Positions 49,001 through 58,400 of a stretch of 64,000 nucleotides of DNA are shown here, in pieces. Every line of letters starts with the position of its first letter. The stretch's first letter is position 1. This DNA comes from Symsagittifera roscoffensis (lineage: Eukaryota; Xenacoelomorpha; Acoela; Convolutidae): contig NC_087068.1 in the NCBI RefSeq assembly GCF_963678635.1, forward strand, positions 7,095,907-7,159,906. Direction: 5' to 3'. The position numbers and the translations under genes are program-made. Below the pieces are notes generated by a model, which saw only the letters and a program-made list of their open reading frames with translations, was not told the origin of the DNA and ran no database searches.

Positions 49001-51920
49001 CACTCCCTTCCGCTATCAAGATTAAGACCGCATACACGAATTGTAGGGCGGGTGGCATGCTGGCGTATCCTGGGGATGTGGTAAACACCACCTTTGTCTT
49101 GGACCCAAATCTCGAGGCTACGTTCTCTTGTACCTCATTCATCGCCGCAAATAACGCCTGAATAGCCTCCCATATCTTCTTTGATGTCGGAATCTCCTTG
49201 CCCTTTAGTTGCTCAAGAAGTCCCATCGCGTGCAGGTGGTCATTCATTCCTGCAAACAATAGCAGCTCAGGTTCACAGGGCATCTCCGACTTTATTGCCA
49301 CCACTAGGGTCAACATCTGGTTCAATTCGGCTCCTGGCAAAGAGTATACCAGAGTCTCCGGCCAGAACAACTTGGGAGACGTTCCTTCGAAGTCTGATCC
49401 CGCCACAATGATCACTCTTGCAGCAGCTGGATCTGCTCTATCATAAACTGCCAGAGTCTTGGCCAATTGGGTGCCGCCACAGGGCTTCCCGTACCTGGGA
49501 TCCTCTGCCAACCTTGGACCTTCGTAAGCGGCATCAGGCAATTCCATTCCTCCCGGATTGAGTAGCTTGTCTACCACCTTCAACTGTGCCGGGGTTGCCA
49601 ACCTGATCCTGGCGATGCCAGTTCGGTGCTTGGGAGGTTCTGCTATAAGTCCAGGACTCCCTAGCTGCTTAAGAGGCCTGTAGTTAATGGGTCCCATGAT
49701 CGTTTTTGTGGGAATTCCAGTCAGGTCTGTAGTCTCCATTAACTTCGTTCTCGAGAAATGCGCCTCGTGTGCTTTCAACCAGTCTACGCAATGATGTCTA
49801 TTCAAGTCCTCATGCGACACTCGTTCGATCCCCAGGGTTTCCGCCAACTCTCGTCTGCATTCCAAAGTCTCTAGATCCAGTTCCTTCACCTTCTCAGGAT
49901 ATCTCAAGCGGGTAGTCTCCCTAGACTTCTTTTCTCTCCTGCCATCTGCCACCACCACGGAGGACATCGCCGAGGTCGGAGGTGTTGATGACTCTACCTC
50001 CTCCGACTCCATTGGTGTGGCACTCTGCAATCGGGTCTGATTGCTCCTCGAGCTATCTCTAGTATCAACTCTCGCTCCCAATCGACCAGCCAAGGCCCTC
50101 GAGGCAAGGAATGGTGGGTTGGGAGGTGGCCCTAAAGTGAATTGGGCTGTCTCCAGCAGGTCCGTTTCTAGCGTGTTTATGTGTTCCTGGAAGACGTCGT
50201 TCAGCCACTCAGCTCCCCTCGGCCTATCGAAATGGATTCCATCTTTCGAGGTGTCTTCAGGGAATCCCTTGTTCTCCATGCGTTCTGCAACGTCTAACAG
50301 CCTGAGAGGAAGCACACTGTTTCGGTGTATTTCTCGGATCGCCTTGTTCAGGCTCCGCACCCTCTGGTTCATCTCTAGGGAGTGTTGATCAAACATCATG
50401 TTATAGGGGACCGTGCATATCGTCAGCAGGATGGGATCCATTTGGATCCTCAGCTCCTCAAGAAGGCAACTCATCTTGTCGCATAGCCTCGTCACTTTCC
50501 TTGCTTCTCCTCTCGACACGTCGTTGGTCCCAACCATCAAGGTGACTGTGTAAACTTTGGTCATTCCTAGCATGTCCAGAGTTGCCAACATCTGTGGCGT
50601 AGCAGCTCCAGCGAAACTCAAGACTCCCGTCTGCCAATGTGACCGGATCTGGGTCAACACCCGCACCAGGCTGTCTCCTATAATCAGGTGAACCGCACCC
50701 TCTGGCACACGAGGTGGCGCTAGATACTGCACCCAGGCTGCGTCGTGGAAGCAGTCCCTCCTGGCTTGCTGTTCCGCATTCCAGTCCAGCCGACTATGCT
50801 TGTGGTAGTTCCCCTCTGTGTTCTTCTTGTAGCTCGCGATCACGACGTTTCTGACCGGCTGTTCCCTCCAAGTTGGGGGAAGCTCTGGCCTTGTCGCTCT
50901 TTCACGACTCTGCTGCTGCAATTTCTCGCCCAGCTCCTTCAGGCGCGATGAGGCGCCACTCACCTGACTACCGCTCGAGGTCGAGGTTGGTGTATATCCT
51001 GGTAACACCACATCCATCAGAGGACGTACAGGTTGGGTCTCTAGATTGCGCAAGGAGGGCGTCGCGTCATTCGGTATCCAGACCTCCAACCCTTCACTCA
51101 TGTGTTCCCTGGCCTCGCGGTCAAGGTTGAACCGTCCTCTAGCCCTGGGAGCTTCATCCACCTCCATGCGCGACTCTGGCCTTGAGCTTGTCACCACTCG
51201 TTCGTTTGACCTGGCTCCCTTTTGTGCGTCCAGCTCGCGTTGTCGTTGTTCTATCCTTTCCAACTCCGACTTTAGTTGATCACGATTCGCGGCGTTCTCC
51301 CGCACCTTTAGCTCCTGCTGATGTTCCGCCCTTAGCATCTCAAGTAATTTCAACGTCTGATCCCGCTCGTCGACTGCCTGGTCTCTCTCCAGCTGAAGCC
51401 TCTCCCTATCCAACTTCGCCTGATCCCGATCGAGGTTCGCTTTATTCCTTTCCTTCAGCGCCTTCTCAAGCTCTTTCCTTAGGACTCCCAGCTCCGGATA
51501 TGCCTCGGTCGTCTGTTGCGCCCGCGACATCGACGGCACCTTACTCGAGCTCTGGCCCGTGGATCTCGCTGTTGGCCTCGTCGGTAGCGGGAACTCTCCT
51601 GCGCCGTGTTCGGTGTTGTTACTCAGGCCAGGATTTCTTGCCAAGTCAAAGCCCCTTACTCCTCCATCCGCATTCCAAGACAACCATCTGGTCTGTGCTC
51701 GATTTGATATGCCCTCAGTGGTGTAGCCGACTATCAAGACAGCCTCCGTCGCAGACTCCCTGCACTCGCCCTGGTCCTCCAACTGGAGGATCGCATTCAG
51801 CATCACCGCCATTCTCTCGTCGATCTGGGTGTGGTCCAGGTCCCTCAAGCGTCTGTACAGCTCGTCAAGAGTGGGCCTCTGCAGAGCCGTGGGCATAGAG
51901 TTCCAGAATCGGTCTGCCAT
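43041..51920 (-). CDS. Giant second ORF: coiled coil, two SGNH-hydrolase-like domains, unknown C-terminal part
   Basis: A single uninterrupted frame of 2959 codons. Residues 145-240 form a highly charged coiled coil. Residues about 409-585 are an SGNH/GDSL hydrolase domain with G-D-S417, the PGA-like FAGAATPQML block, G-T-N466-D and D560-x-x-H563. Residues about 836-1050 look like a second, diverged copy (GSD at 841-843, PGAELNQML, GMND at 891-894, GDDH at 1044-1047). A hydrophobic stretch lies at 1190-1232, acidic Ser/Glu-rich linkers follow, and there are Cys/His clusters near 2430-2447 and 2696-2712. The family hydrolyses esters of lipids or sugars; its role here is unknown. There is no signal peptide, fusion peptide or terminal membrane anchor, so an envelope role is not supported. 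It starts 523 bp after Gag-Pol and may need a spliced or internal transcript. Confidence 0.9.
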   Translation of the reverse strand: MADRFWNSMPTALQRPTLDELYRRLRDLDHTQIDERMAVMLNAILQLEDQGECRESATEAVLIVGYTTEGISNRAQTRWLSWNADGGVRGFDLARNPGLSNNTEHGAGEFPLPTRPTARSTGQSSSKVPSMSRAQQTTEAYPELGVLRKELEKALKERNKANLDRDQAKLDRERLQLERDQAVDERDQTLKLLEMLRAEHQQELKVRENAANRDQLKSELERIEQRQRELDAQKGARSNERVVTSSRPESRMEVDEAPRARGRFNLDREAREHMSEGLEVWIPNDATPSLRNLETQPVRPLMDVVLPGYTPTSTSSGSQVSGASSRLKELGEKLQQQSRERATRPELPPTWREQPVRNVVIASYKKNTEGNYHKHSRLDWNAEQQARRDCFHDAAWVQYLAPPRVPEGAVHLIIGDSLVRVLTQIRSHWQTGVLSFAGAATPQMLATLDMLGMTKVYTVTLMVGTNDVSRGEARKVTRLCDKMSCLLEELRIQMDPILLTICTVPYNMMFDQHSLEMNQRVRSLNKAIREIHRNSVLPLRLLDVAERMENKGFPEDTSKDGIHFDRPRGAEWLNDVFQEHINTLETDLLETAQFTLGPPPNPPFLASRALAGRLGARVDTRDSSRSNQTRLQSATPMESEEVESSTPPTSAMSSVVVADGRREKKSRETTRLRYPEKVKELDLETLECRRELAETLGIERVSHEDLNRHHCVDWLKAHEAHFSRTKLMETTDLTGIPTKTIMGPINYRPLKQLGSPGLIAEPPKHRTGIARIRLATPAQLKVVDKLLNPGGMELPDAAYEGPRLAEDPRYGKPCGGTQLAKTLAVYDRADPAAARVIIVAGSDFEGTSPKLFWPETLVYSLPGAELNQMLTLVVAIKSEMPCEPELLLFAGMNDHLHAMGLLEQLKGKEIPTSKKIWEAIQALFAAMNEVQENVASRFGSKTKVVFTTSPGYASMPPALQFVYAVLILIAEGSEWRILMAAPNRELEPVNLRLYRSELPAAWADISHALRGFYGLADVLIVLDEVLLLEISNFARQLKFSPVIGDDHPAINQLTASLWFRSMDVKVANSTSRTRGPSNERRNVVETEKQLESMKYRLTQENGWWPFLTPRLENATNKTREEAPLLVKQIWSFLEKQLELAERRDMTVVRFVSAANEVTIGGFWREHANGELKTRRDYEILKFLSPCWEREFLAGVFGTTATIFGAFVQEILGMPISLLLALYLVYPRYLFNMGPAYMFSRGVETLRVDGYLALVLLTHGELVSFHRLMEYGEPLSMGRVHTSIETSSYKCAAGLKTLLVQYLMMQNRYMTGEDENPTSREEWEKANRGMPLLTDLCLAMRSDPMGIIRGLEEVVTCIYGPAVTYAFPDPLVITYRHSVTHLSLISVLDGAALNWCQQEVLRARMSNTVLFGKVKDAEMMVCNFRGQMQCRMGGKREGPIEMYPKFWNLNPLTADGREILRIPGWKECFALVKRELETIMEKEILPATMPEFPIVRRMTLGMNSPLVVPSIMARMRAEEMQKDFTDGWDPLFIGYTAAVYFHTSEMKVNSWTTQAKKSRGSQPPGYEVRKVLRTLEKEGLENMLPIWDDGRMIVMEGHVALVDDMKFATRKYKAPYGLEQVEIRQEGTELDAAGQLHVALTEYKKLDPATPSPLSVDTPGDKRSGPVEDRFKKILERRRHESEEESMDETLSEAGEDMEVGNTPEPGPSGEELTTQELLKDLSEENWADTATPPLIPSPRKNLELPLAGETFNMGMLLLSSEEREKNTFEGNRDIFLGSLEDDAWQEFLEEFNREVGSETTLDKFKKELWDAVVRFGEPLLIGTGLDEKARKELLNKLVELRNARSKTRKEKCEDSSTLKQKTVDKMVDDIKRDKVGTSNMIKSTNILKARAGGRQELEGVDGEVESMMIATTPSSRDVKTRKRKREVEGWGSPSVDAVSEGNLRETAPIVLARCKTAAYKNSSELRKPLEVEKEIEVSTSSTSEEDFKPQKVNVKRGSTNGQVGEVEIGKEWISKAHQDMSKQVTSDPLERNKTRNTSRTWWVALETLKEMEDCLKKLDSGIARRRRNWATQQKAEVNKIEMASHLKRSWQSLLKDHFEEAMRTSSSAPPLMANPFVRTARQLMFTWSLVGIELETLTSYDRLKLGSKKLEVYQALMQHVARDNSGLSLARRKDATCFLRWTMSMMSDSTILACHQRASGSKTMERRVSTIILNVYQSTGIEKEDGSRLSLESHRKLDEVRRFSNKKFEEEHDVHRNLASSEQYSRLSEKGEYQYVSGVLGIAYNPFLDSEAGGAHRNHEVAELLKFWTERIMEIDAVEKEGPSLGLILEKTPEVISMPRSNKRVEVNMGGGNGLLTTNLGVIWKLLRPSWCPHPHASLIEETTERVRLAPTEDEDLAKLSVLHKLITPQMQEPSERTSDPGSAKKLEPGSCLDSTCGNGEHICDGRSCVRILSFQKEDLVTWFEDITEREKSEVQIIAECYARTTVKIATALGFFSRMCGLQALERLESEHHLVTALSVESWPGVLQVTQKHIRSWKVGLEAEMGFPLSEAYGLPLNAKSLIGSMMANLCGSHYPLHMAMVEVSSQRILVDKAFSVPKCVRLARMSHHSHKLLRKIKGTVPKELRDDLSEIWGEDLLKLERENTSDHERQNVIGKPVGSTPNLEDNDTMHEKMMELEPLLEASGERNLRSIEISHGECPCHCLAQTVWYPDHKNLCLVWDVEEIRSIGLPDHRQKVTLLVVSTMLALRWIEENITKYREATTPTAESIYAIDYSRRLELFETACKVFAIPTEVRHVWSRLRYFPWFRATLTSWLYRATKDHMRKHQKEYRQFQAEIGPEAFKRPLLTHRNAITTGWKRVGKMSRDNTKARESILEEDLAKNVSLSLHNSFCLNREARVKALPNQAKRLQEQREWMRSYEQLKAWEEIVISSDDEEELLRQFAASSTSGGSTSKAKSTR
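48771..49415 (-). other. Second SGNH-like domain (diverged) within the giant ORF
   Basis: Residues about 836-1050 repeat the motif order of the first domain: Ser-bearing block I as GSD rather than GDS, then PGAELNQML (compare FAGAATPQML), then GMND for GTND, and finally GDDH for D-x-x-H. The shared order and the QML word suggest internal duplication. The changed first and last motifs suggest altered or lost catalysis. Confidence 0.6.
50166..50696 (-). other. First SGNH hydrolase domain (catalytic set complete)
   Basis: Residues about 409-585 of the second ORF. All four SGNH blocks are visible in order: IIGDSL with the nucleophile S417, the glycine of the FAGAA block, MVGTND with N466, and KDGIHFD with D560 and H563. 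Spacing is normal for the family. Confidence 0.85.
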
Positions 51921-52442
51921 TCTTTATAACTTCGGGATGTGTGTAGATAGATGTCAACCAGCTCAAGAATTACCTTACCAACTCAAGAATTACCTTACCA
52001 ACTCAAGTATTACCCAATTCAAGAAATCTCTAGAAATCTTCTCTTGCAAGCACTTGCTGTAGATCCGGATTGTCGCGTGTTCAATCAAGATTCTCTTTTT
52101 CTGTTTCTCGCTTGAGTGTAGTTGGATATTCAACTTTGTTTTCAAACTTGATCTGAAAACATAAAGCTCATTAAAACTTAGTATGTCACGTTCCTAACCT
52201 AGAGACCCCCCTTCTACCCATATGATTAAAATCTTATCATTCACATATCACTTAAAACAATTTGATTGGATCTCCCTTAAGAACATGCAGATTCATTTTA
52301 TGTTTTAGCACCATCAATTCTTTCTTTTAAAATTCAATTGTCATGCCAATCACATCTTAAGATCCCTTTACCTGCGCCGCACCCCAGTACCTGACTCAAG
52401 ACTCCTCCCTCACACCCGACCTGGTACTTCCATGTACCCGAC
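51921..52442 (-). other. Gap between the two giant ORFs, with three 20-bp repeats
   Basis: Three direct copies of a 20-bp unit (caactcaagaattaccttac and variants) lie at 51959-52018, just upstream of the second ORF's ATG. On the element's strand each of the first two units contains TTGGTAAGG, which resembles a splice donor. The gap may hold signals for expressing the downstream ORF. No other gene seen. Confidence 0.6.
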
Positions 52443-55400
52443 TCAGGCGATGCTCAAGTAGTACTTCTTGTGAAGATGCACCATTATCTCTGTTTCTGCA
52501 AAGACCACATGTAGGATAGCGTACAATTCCCTCGAGCTCAGTTTGCCCCTGTTTGGGTCGTACACCGGCATCGAGACCTCCACTATTCCTCTTTCAATCA
52601 TGAAGTCACGTAGTCTTGTCAGTGCCAATATCACGTGTTCGGGATCAATTGTGTTTCTGTCGTTGACTCTCGTTACTAGGAAGCAGAGGTATTTGCCCGG
52701 GACTTGTGCCACTGACGGTGGAAGCGCTGCTATGCCTCCCAGTCCTGGCCTCTGTCTGAACAGAAACTCTACGTTCTGGTACTCTCTTTTGAAGTCAGCC
52801 TCCAATCTTGATTTGAAACTCATATCCGCCGTGATGCAGATCGCGCTGGTCCTGTTTGACAGGATGAAGTCGCTATCTGTTATCATGATGTTCTCTGAGT
52901 ATTCATTGGGTATTTCGAATTTCGTTTTGAAATTCCTTCCTATGGTAGGCTCTGGTTCTTCTTCCTCCAGTTCCAATCCGCTTGTTTCCCTCACTTCCTT
53001 GAGCTTCTTTATCATCAAATTTTCGGTGTGGGTAAGTCCTACCCCCACTCCCCGGACAAAAATATTTATCGACGTCCCCGTCGATGTAGTCGGGTCTGAA
53101 TTGTCCTTAGGGATGTCCAGTGGCCTGTCTGTTGCTGTCCATCCGAAAAGAGGGTCCTCTGTCTTCATGTAATTTGCTGCTGATATATCGACTTGCTGAA
53201 TGCTTTGTCCTTCGTGGCTCTCGTCCTTGACATCACGCATCCACTCTAGAATCCTCAAGTTCGTGTTCTCCCTCCTTTCTATTTCACTCTGCTCGAGATC
53301 CGTCTCCAATTCTGGCGTCGAGTAATCATCCTGCGGATAATGTCCACCATCGTCAATGACCTGCCATTCCTCTCCGGCTTCCAGTTCGCCTGCGCTTAGT
53401 AGTTCATCGCCCAACTTGTCTGGCTGTATCTTATCGATCAAGAAGTCATCCCCGTACCTATTGTACCTCATGCCTGTGCGTTTACGATTGCCAGTCCTGG
53501 TTTCCGGTGGTGTTGGTCGATCCGGCTCCATCCACTTCGGTACCTCGTTTTGCTCTGGGTCGTTCCAGTCTTCTTCTACAAATGAACCTGCATCCGACTC
53601 CACTTCTATCTTTTCGTTGTCGTCCAAACTCAAGTTCTCATTACCATCATTTTTCTCTCTAGTGCCTTTCTCATTCACTTCGCACGCTGGTTCCACCACC
53701 AGGTACTCAAGACCTTCCATGTCTCTTGGTAGGCACCAGTCCTCCGGGGACGGGACATGAGGCTTCAGATTTTCGTAATGTGCTGCTCGCCCTGTACTCA
53801 AGCGATAGAACCGTCCTTGTTGATGTACTTCCGTAATCATGAACGGTCCTCTCCATTTCTTGAGTAGTTTCTTTGTTCCCTTGGGCGGTATGACATTTTG
53901 GAAGACCCACACGTATTGGCCCACTTCGTATGGCTTTGCTCTTAGTATCTTTTCGTCATATTTCTTGCGTTGCCTCATTTGCGCTTGCGCCGTGTTTCTC
54001 CGACATAGCTCGTTTAGCTCTTGTTGTCTTTTGATCGCTTCCTTCACGTATGCTTGAGGTGACGTCCTCTTCCCCTCGTACTCCGGGTAAAAGAAAGTTA
54101 TAGGCATTGCCCTTTCCCTGCCTGTCAACATCATGAAAGGACTGATACCCGTCGTTGAGTGCTGAGTACTATTATAGGCTCCTACTACCTGTGGCAGGTA
54201 TTTGTCCCAGTCCGTCATGTATCTCGAGCAGTACACCCTGAGCATGTTGACCAGTGTCCTGTTCTGTCTCTCTACCAACCCATTGGTCTGTGGATGATAG
54301 GTCGTCGAGTGCGCTTGAGCAATGTGTGATCTCTTCATCAATTCTTTTGTCAAGTCCCCCACAAAAGCCTTGCCGTTGTCTGACTGGAAAGTCATTGGAC
54401 AACCATATCGCGATATCCAATGCGTTATCAGGTGATCACATGTCTCCTCTGCCGAGGCTGTCTGGCACGGAACCGCTTCCGCCAACTTGGTGAAGTGATC
54501 TATTATAACTAGTATTTGGTTATAACCCGACTCCGTCATGCAGATTTTCTGATGGTCTATCTGCACCACTTCATTGAATTCCGAACTCTCGACAGACTTG
54601 AGGGGAAACTTCATCTTCCTTGGGTCTTTTACTTGAAGGCATGCTAGGCAGGCATTCACCCATCTCTCGCAAGCTTTTCTCATTCCCGGCCAATCAAACC
54701 TGTGAAGTATCCTTTGTTGTACTTTATCTATCCCCTGGTGGCCCATCTGGTCGTGTGATCTGAAAAGCACCTCCGTTTGGTACAATTGTGGTAGTATGAT
54801 GAGGTTGTGTTTGTGTAATATTTTTTCCTCATCTCTTCTCTTGCACGCTACCACCCCTTCAGCTGTGTGATAAAGTAAATCTCTCTTTTCCTTGTAGAAC
54901 TGGCTCAAGATCTTGTAGCTGTCTTCCTCAAGTTCCCCCTTCTCCTTGACTCCCGAATGGATCCATTTGGAGAGGTTACTTGTCATTTTGTCATTCTTCT
55001 GGGCCCTTATTAGGTCAGACAGCCTGTATCTCGCCTTAACGTGCTCCTTTAGCGCCATGATCTGTCCATTCATTTCACCAGGGTTGTGGGTGTCATCACT
55101 CAGCTTCACACATATCATCCTTTTCACGATTTTCATGTCGTCTTCTGGTACCAGATTCGTTCTGACGTTTGAGTTGCACGATAGTTCCCTTAGTGGTTTT
55201 CTTGAAACTGCTATTTTCTCGAGCTCTTCACCACCTCGTACCTCTTGTGTTTCCAGATTGTACGTCCCTGAAGATGGATCCGTCTGTAATTCCCTGTCGT
55301 GCTGTCTTATCTTCTCTTCCGCCAGTATCATGCATAGACTGTCTTGGTCTTCGCTGCTCTCATCCGAGTCTTCATCCCATTCTTCACGCTCCCCGGACAA

Positions 55401-58400
55401 TTTCCCTTCTCCGGTTTCGTCTTCTTCCATGAATCTGGACCACTCCCCGGACTCTTGATCTAGTCCCAGGTGTTCAACTTCTTCTCTGAATGTTACTTTC
55501 TTATCCCTGACTTTTGTCTGCTCCAGAATTTTGTCGGGGATTTTTTCAACTAGTGATCGCACAACTTCCTTGCTATCAGTGATGCTTCCTTTTGAGACGT
55601 CAGTATTGTTCACTGTTTCTTCTCTCCGAAGTATGGTTAGTTCCGGTGCCTCCTGACCTTTCCCTTGGATCACGGGCTTGTCATCTGATAGTTTCTCAAG
55701 CAACCTCATTAAGTCTTCATCTATTCGGACCGTTCCCTCCTCTACCTGGGTGAGATCATAACCTTTTGCCTTGAGTGTCTCCCTCACGATCTTGGACTTG
55801 AGCATTATTCCTATCGGAATCCCTCTATTTTTCTTCAAGATGGTCTTTTCAAGAGGCTCTTTCGGCAATTCGGGATGATCTTCTATCGGTTTGCCTGATT
55901 TGTCCAGCCATCTCGTGAGTGGAAGACTGTCGTACGTTTCTTTGTCCATAAAGGAGAAGCCGTCTTTGATCTCAGGTCTGTCCGCCTCTCTTTGTTCTTG
56001 CCTCTCGTAGAACTCCGTCTTCTTACTCAAGCTGTCAGCATTTTGATGTTTATCTCGTGTTCTGTGCTCAATTATCATGTTGTATCCATCCAAGCGAACT
56101 ATCCACCTCCCAATGTAGCTCTGGTCCATTGAGTACGTTTTCAGCCAGCTTAGTGCTCGGTTGTCGACTCGCAGCTTGAAGGGCTCACTGCCTAGGTATG
56201 CTCTGTATTTTTCGACAAAGGTGACCACCGCGAACATCTCTGCTTTCGGTGCTCCGTACTTCATTTCTGTGTCACTTAGGACCTTGCTCCCGTATGCTAT
56301 TGGTCTCAAGACTGTCTTCCCATTCCATTCTTGTTCTTGATGGAGAATCCCAGAAATGGCGACTACTGACGCGTCCGTGTCTAGCACGTACATCCCCTTC
56401 TCTGTCGGCATACCCAGTACTGGTGCCTCACATAGCTCTTTCTTTATTCTCTGGAATGACTCTTCTGCCGCGTTGTTCCACGTGAACTTCTTGCCCTTAT
56501 GTCTCATTAGTTGTTGCATCGGGTATACCTTGTCCGCATAGCCCTTGATGAATTCTCTATAATAGTTGGCGAAACCCAGGAAGCTCATCAGCTGGTGCTC
56601 CGTCTTCGGTGATTTCCAGGTTAGGACTGCTTCCACGGCGTCTGGATCAGGTCTAATGCCGTGCTTATCTACCATCCTTCCCAAGTATTTAATCGAGTCC
56701 TTGAGTATCTCGCACTTTGATGGTTTACACTTCAGCCCCGATCTCTTCATGCACGCGAACACCTCGTCAAGCCTCTCGATGTGGTCTTCTAGTGTCGGCG
56801 TCGCTATTACCACGTCGTCCACGTAGCACATTACCAGGTTGCCGTACTTCTTCGTCACGCCTATCAACGCGTGTGCCATCAGCCGCTGAAACGTGGCTGT
56901 TGCATTGCAGAGTCCAAACGGCATCCGTTTCCATTGAAACAGACCCAACTCGCAGGCGAACCCTGTCTTGTCCCTGTCTTGCTTCCTTAATGGTACCTGC
57001 CAAAAAGCCGAGCCTAAATCAAGAGTCGTAAAAAATTTTGCATCACCTAACTTCGAGAGGCTCTCATCAATTCTAGGTATGGGATAGGCATCCTTCACCG
57101 TGACGGAGTTCAGGTATCGAAAGTCACAACAAAACCTTAACTGGTCGCCTTTCTTTTTTGCCATCACTACTCCACACGCCCACGGTGACTTGGATGGTTC
57201 TATCATGTCATACTCTAGTAACGTTTCGATTTCTTTTCTACACGCGTCCGATTTGTGTGGGGTCATGCGCCTCGCCCCCTCCCTGTGTGGTACCGCGTTT
57301 TCCTCAAGTTCAATTTCATGTTCAACAAAATTACAACACCCGATATCCGCCTTATGCCTTGAAAAGACCTCCTCGTTTCGCTCTAGTACGTCCTTGATAG
57401 CTTCGAGCTGTTCATCTTTCAGTTTGCCCCTTAAATGTTCAATCTCCGGCAGAACCGGTTTATCAATTTGCATTTCATCTAGTGTGGGTCTCTCTGGAAA
57501 GTTCGAACAGCTCGAAAGCCCATCGTCCGTTTCTGACTTAAGTGATTTGATAAGACCTGAAGAATCTTTTATTCTCTGCAATCGTCTCAAGATACAAATT
57601 TTGTCCCTGTGGTTGGGACAATCAACAACTTCATTTTGTTTTGAGTTTTCAATTGTTTCATATCGAGTTTTAACCGGTAAAGCATATCCCAGCTTCCTCC
57701 CTCTCTGTATCGTGATCGGTATATCAAGGGTATTCAACAAGACACTGACGCAGAGGCCGCTCTTCGTTATCGAAAATGATCTTCCTAAAACAGCAGCGCT
57801 TTGACTATTAGGATTTGGAACTATACACACTTGCTTGTTGTCACTTAGTTCATTATAATTTTTCATCCTCAAGCTTACGATTGCCGCTTCATTAGCTTTT
57901 AACCTCACTCTCCTACTCAAGAATACCGGTGCTTTGTTTTCATTTGCCATTATTAAATTTACCGGTTTGATTGCGTACCTCCTATCCGGGTTCCGTATCC
58001 TGAACATTGCATTATTTAGATCAATCGTTACGTCGAAGTTCCTGATGAAGTCTCTGCCCAAGATGAATTGGTCAGATTCATCTAGGTTTTCTACCACGAT
58101 GAAGCTCATCCACAGGTTACGTTCCCCCAAATTGAGAGCTATTATCGGCGTCCTGCCCAACACCCGAAGGGCCCCTTTGTTTGCAGCTGACAGCCGTATT
58201 CTAGAGTCTATCAAGTCACCTTTGTCAAAGCCCATTTTTTCCCATGTTTCGATTGGTATGACGCTCAAGACTGCTCCCGTGTCGAGTAATCCACGTAACT
58301 GAGTCTTTTTGCCATTTATGTCTAGCACGTGCCCTGTCACGTCTGCTTCCGTCCCGATGTGCATTGCATCTTCTTCGAGCATAGCGCAGTGTCCAATCGA

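Noticed and set aside
43210-51898. Plus-strand ORFs inside the second giant ORF (for example 45958-46779 and 51182-51898)
   Set aside because: Shadows of the minus-strand 2959-codon frame, with Ser/Pro/Leu-rich antisense composition.
43041-51920. Second ORF as a retroviral envelope
   Set aside because: No signal peptide, fusion peptide or C-terminal membrane anchor. One hydrophobic stretch in the middle is not enough.
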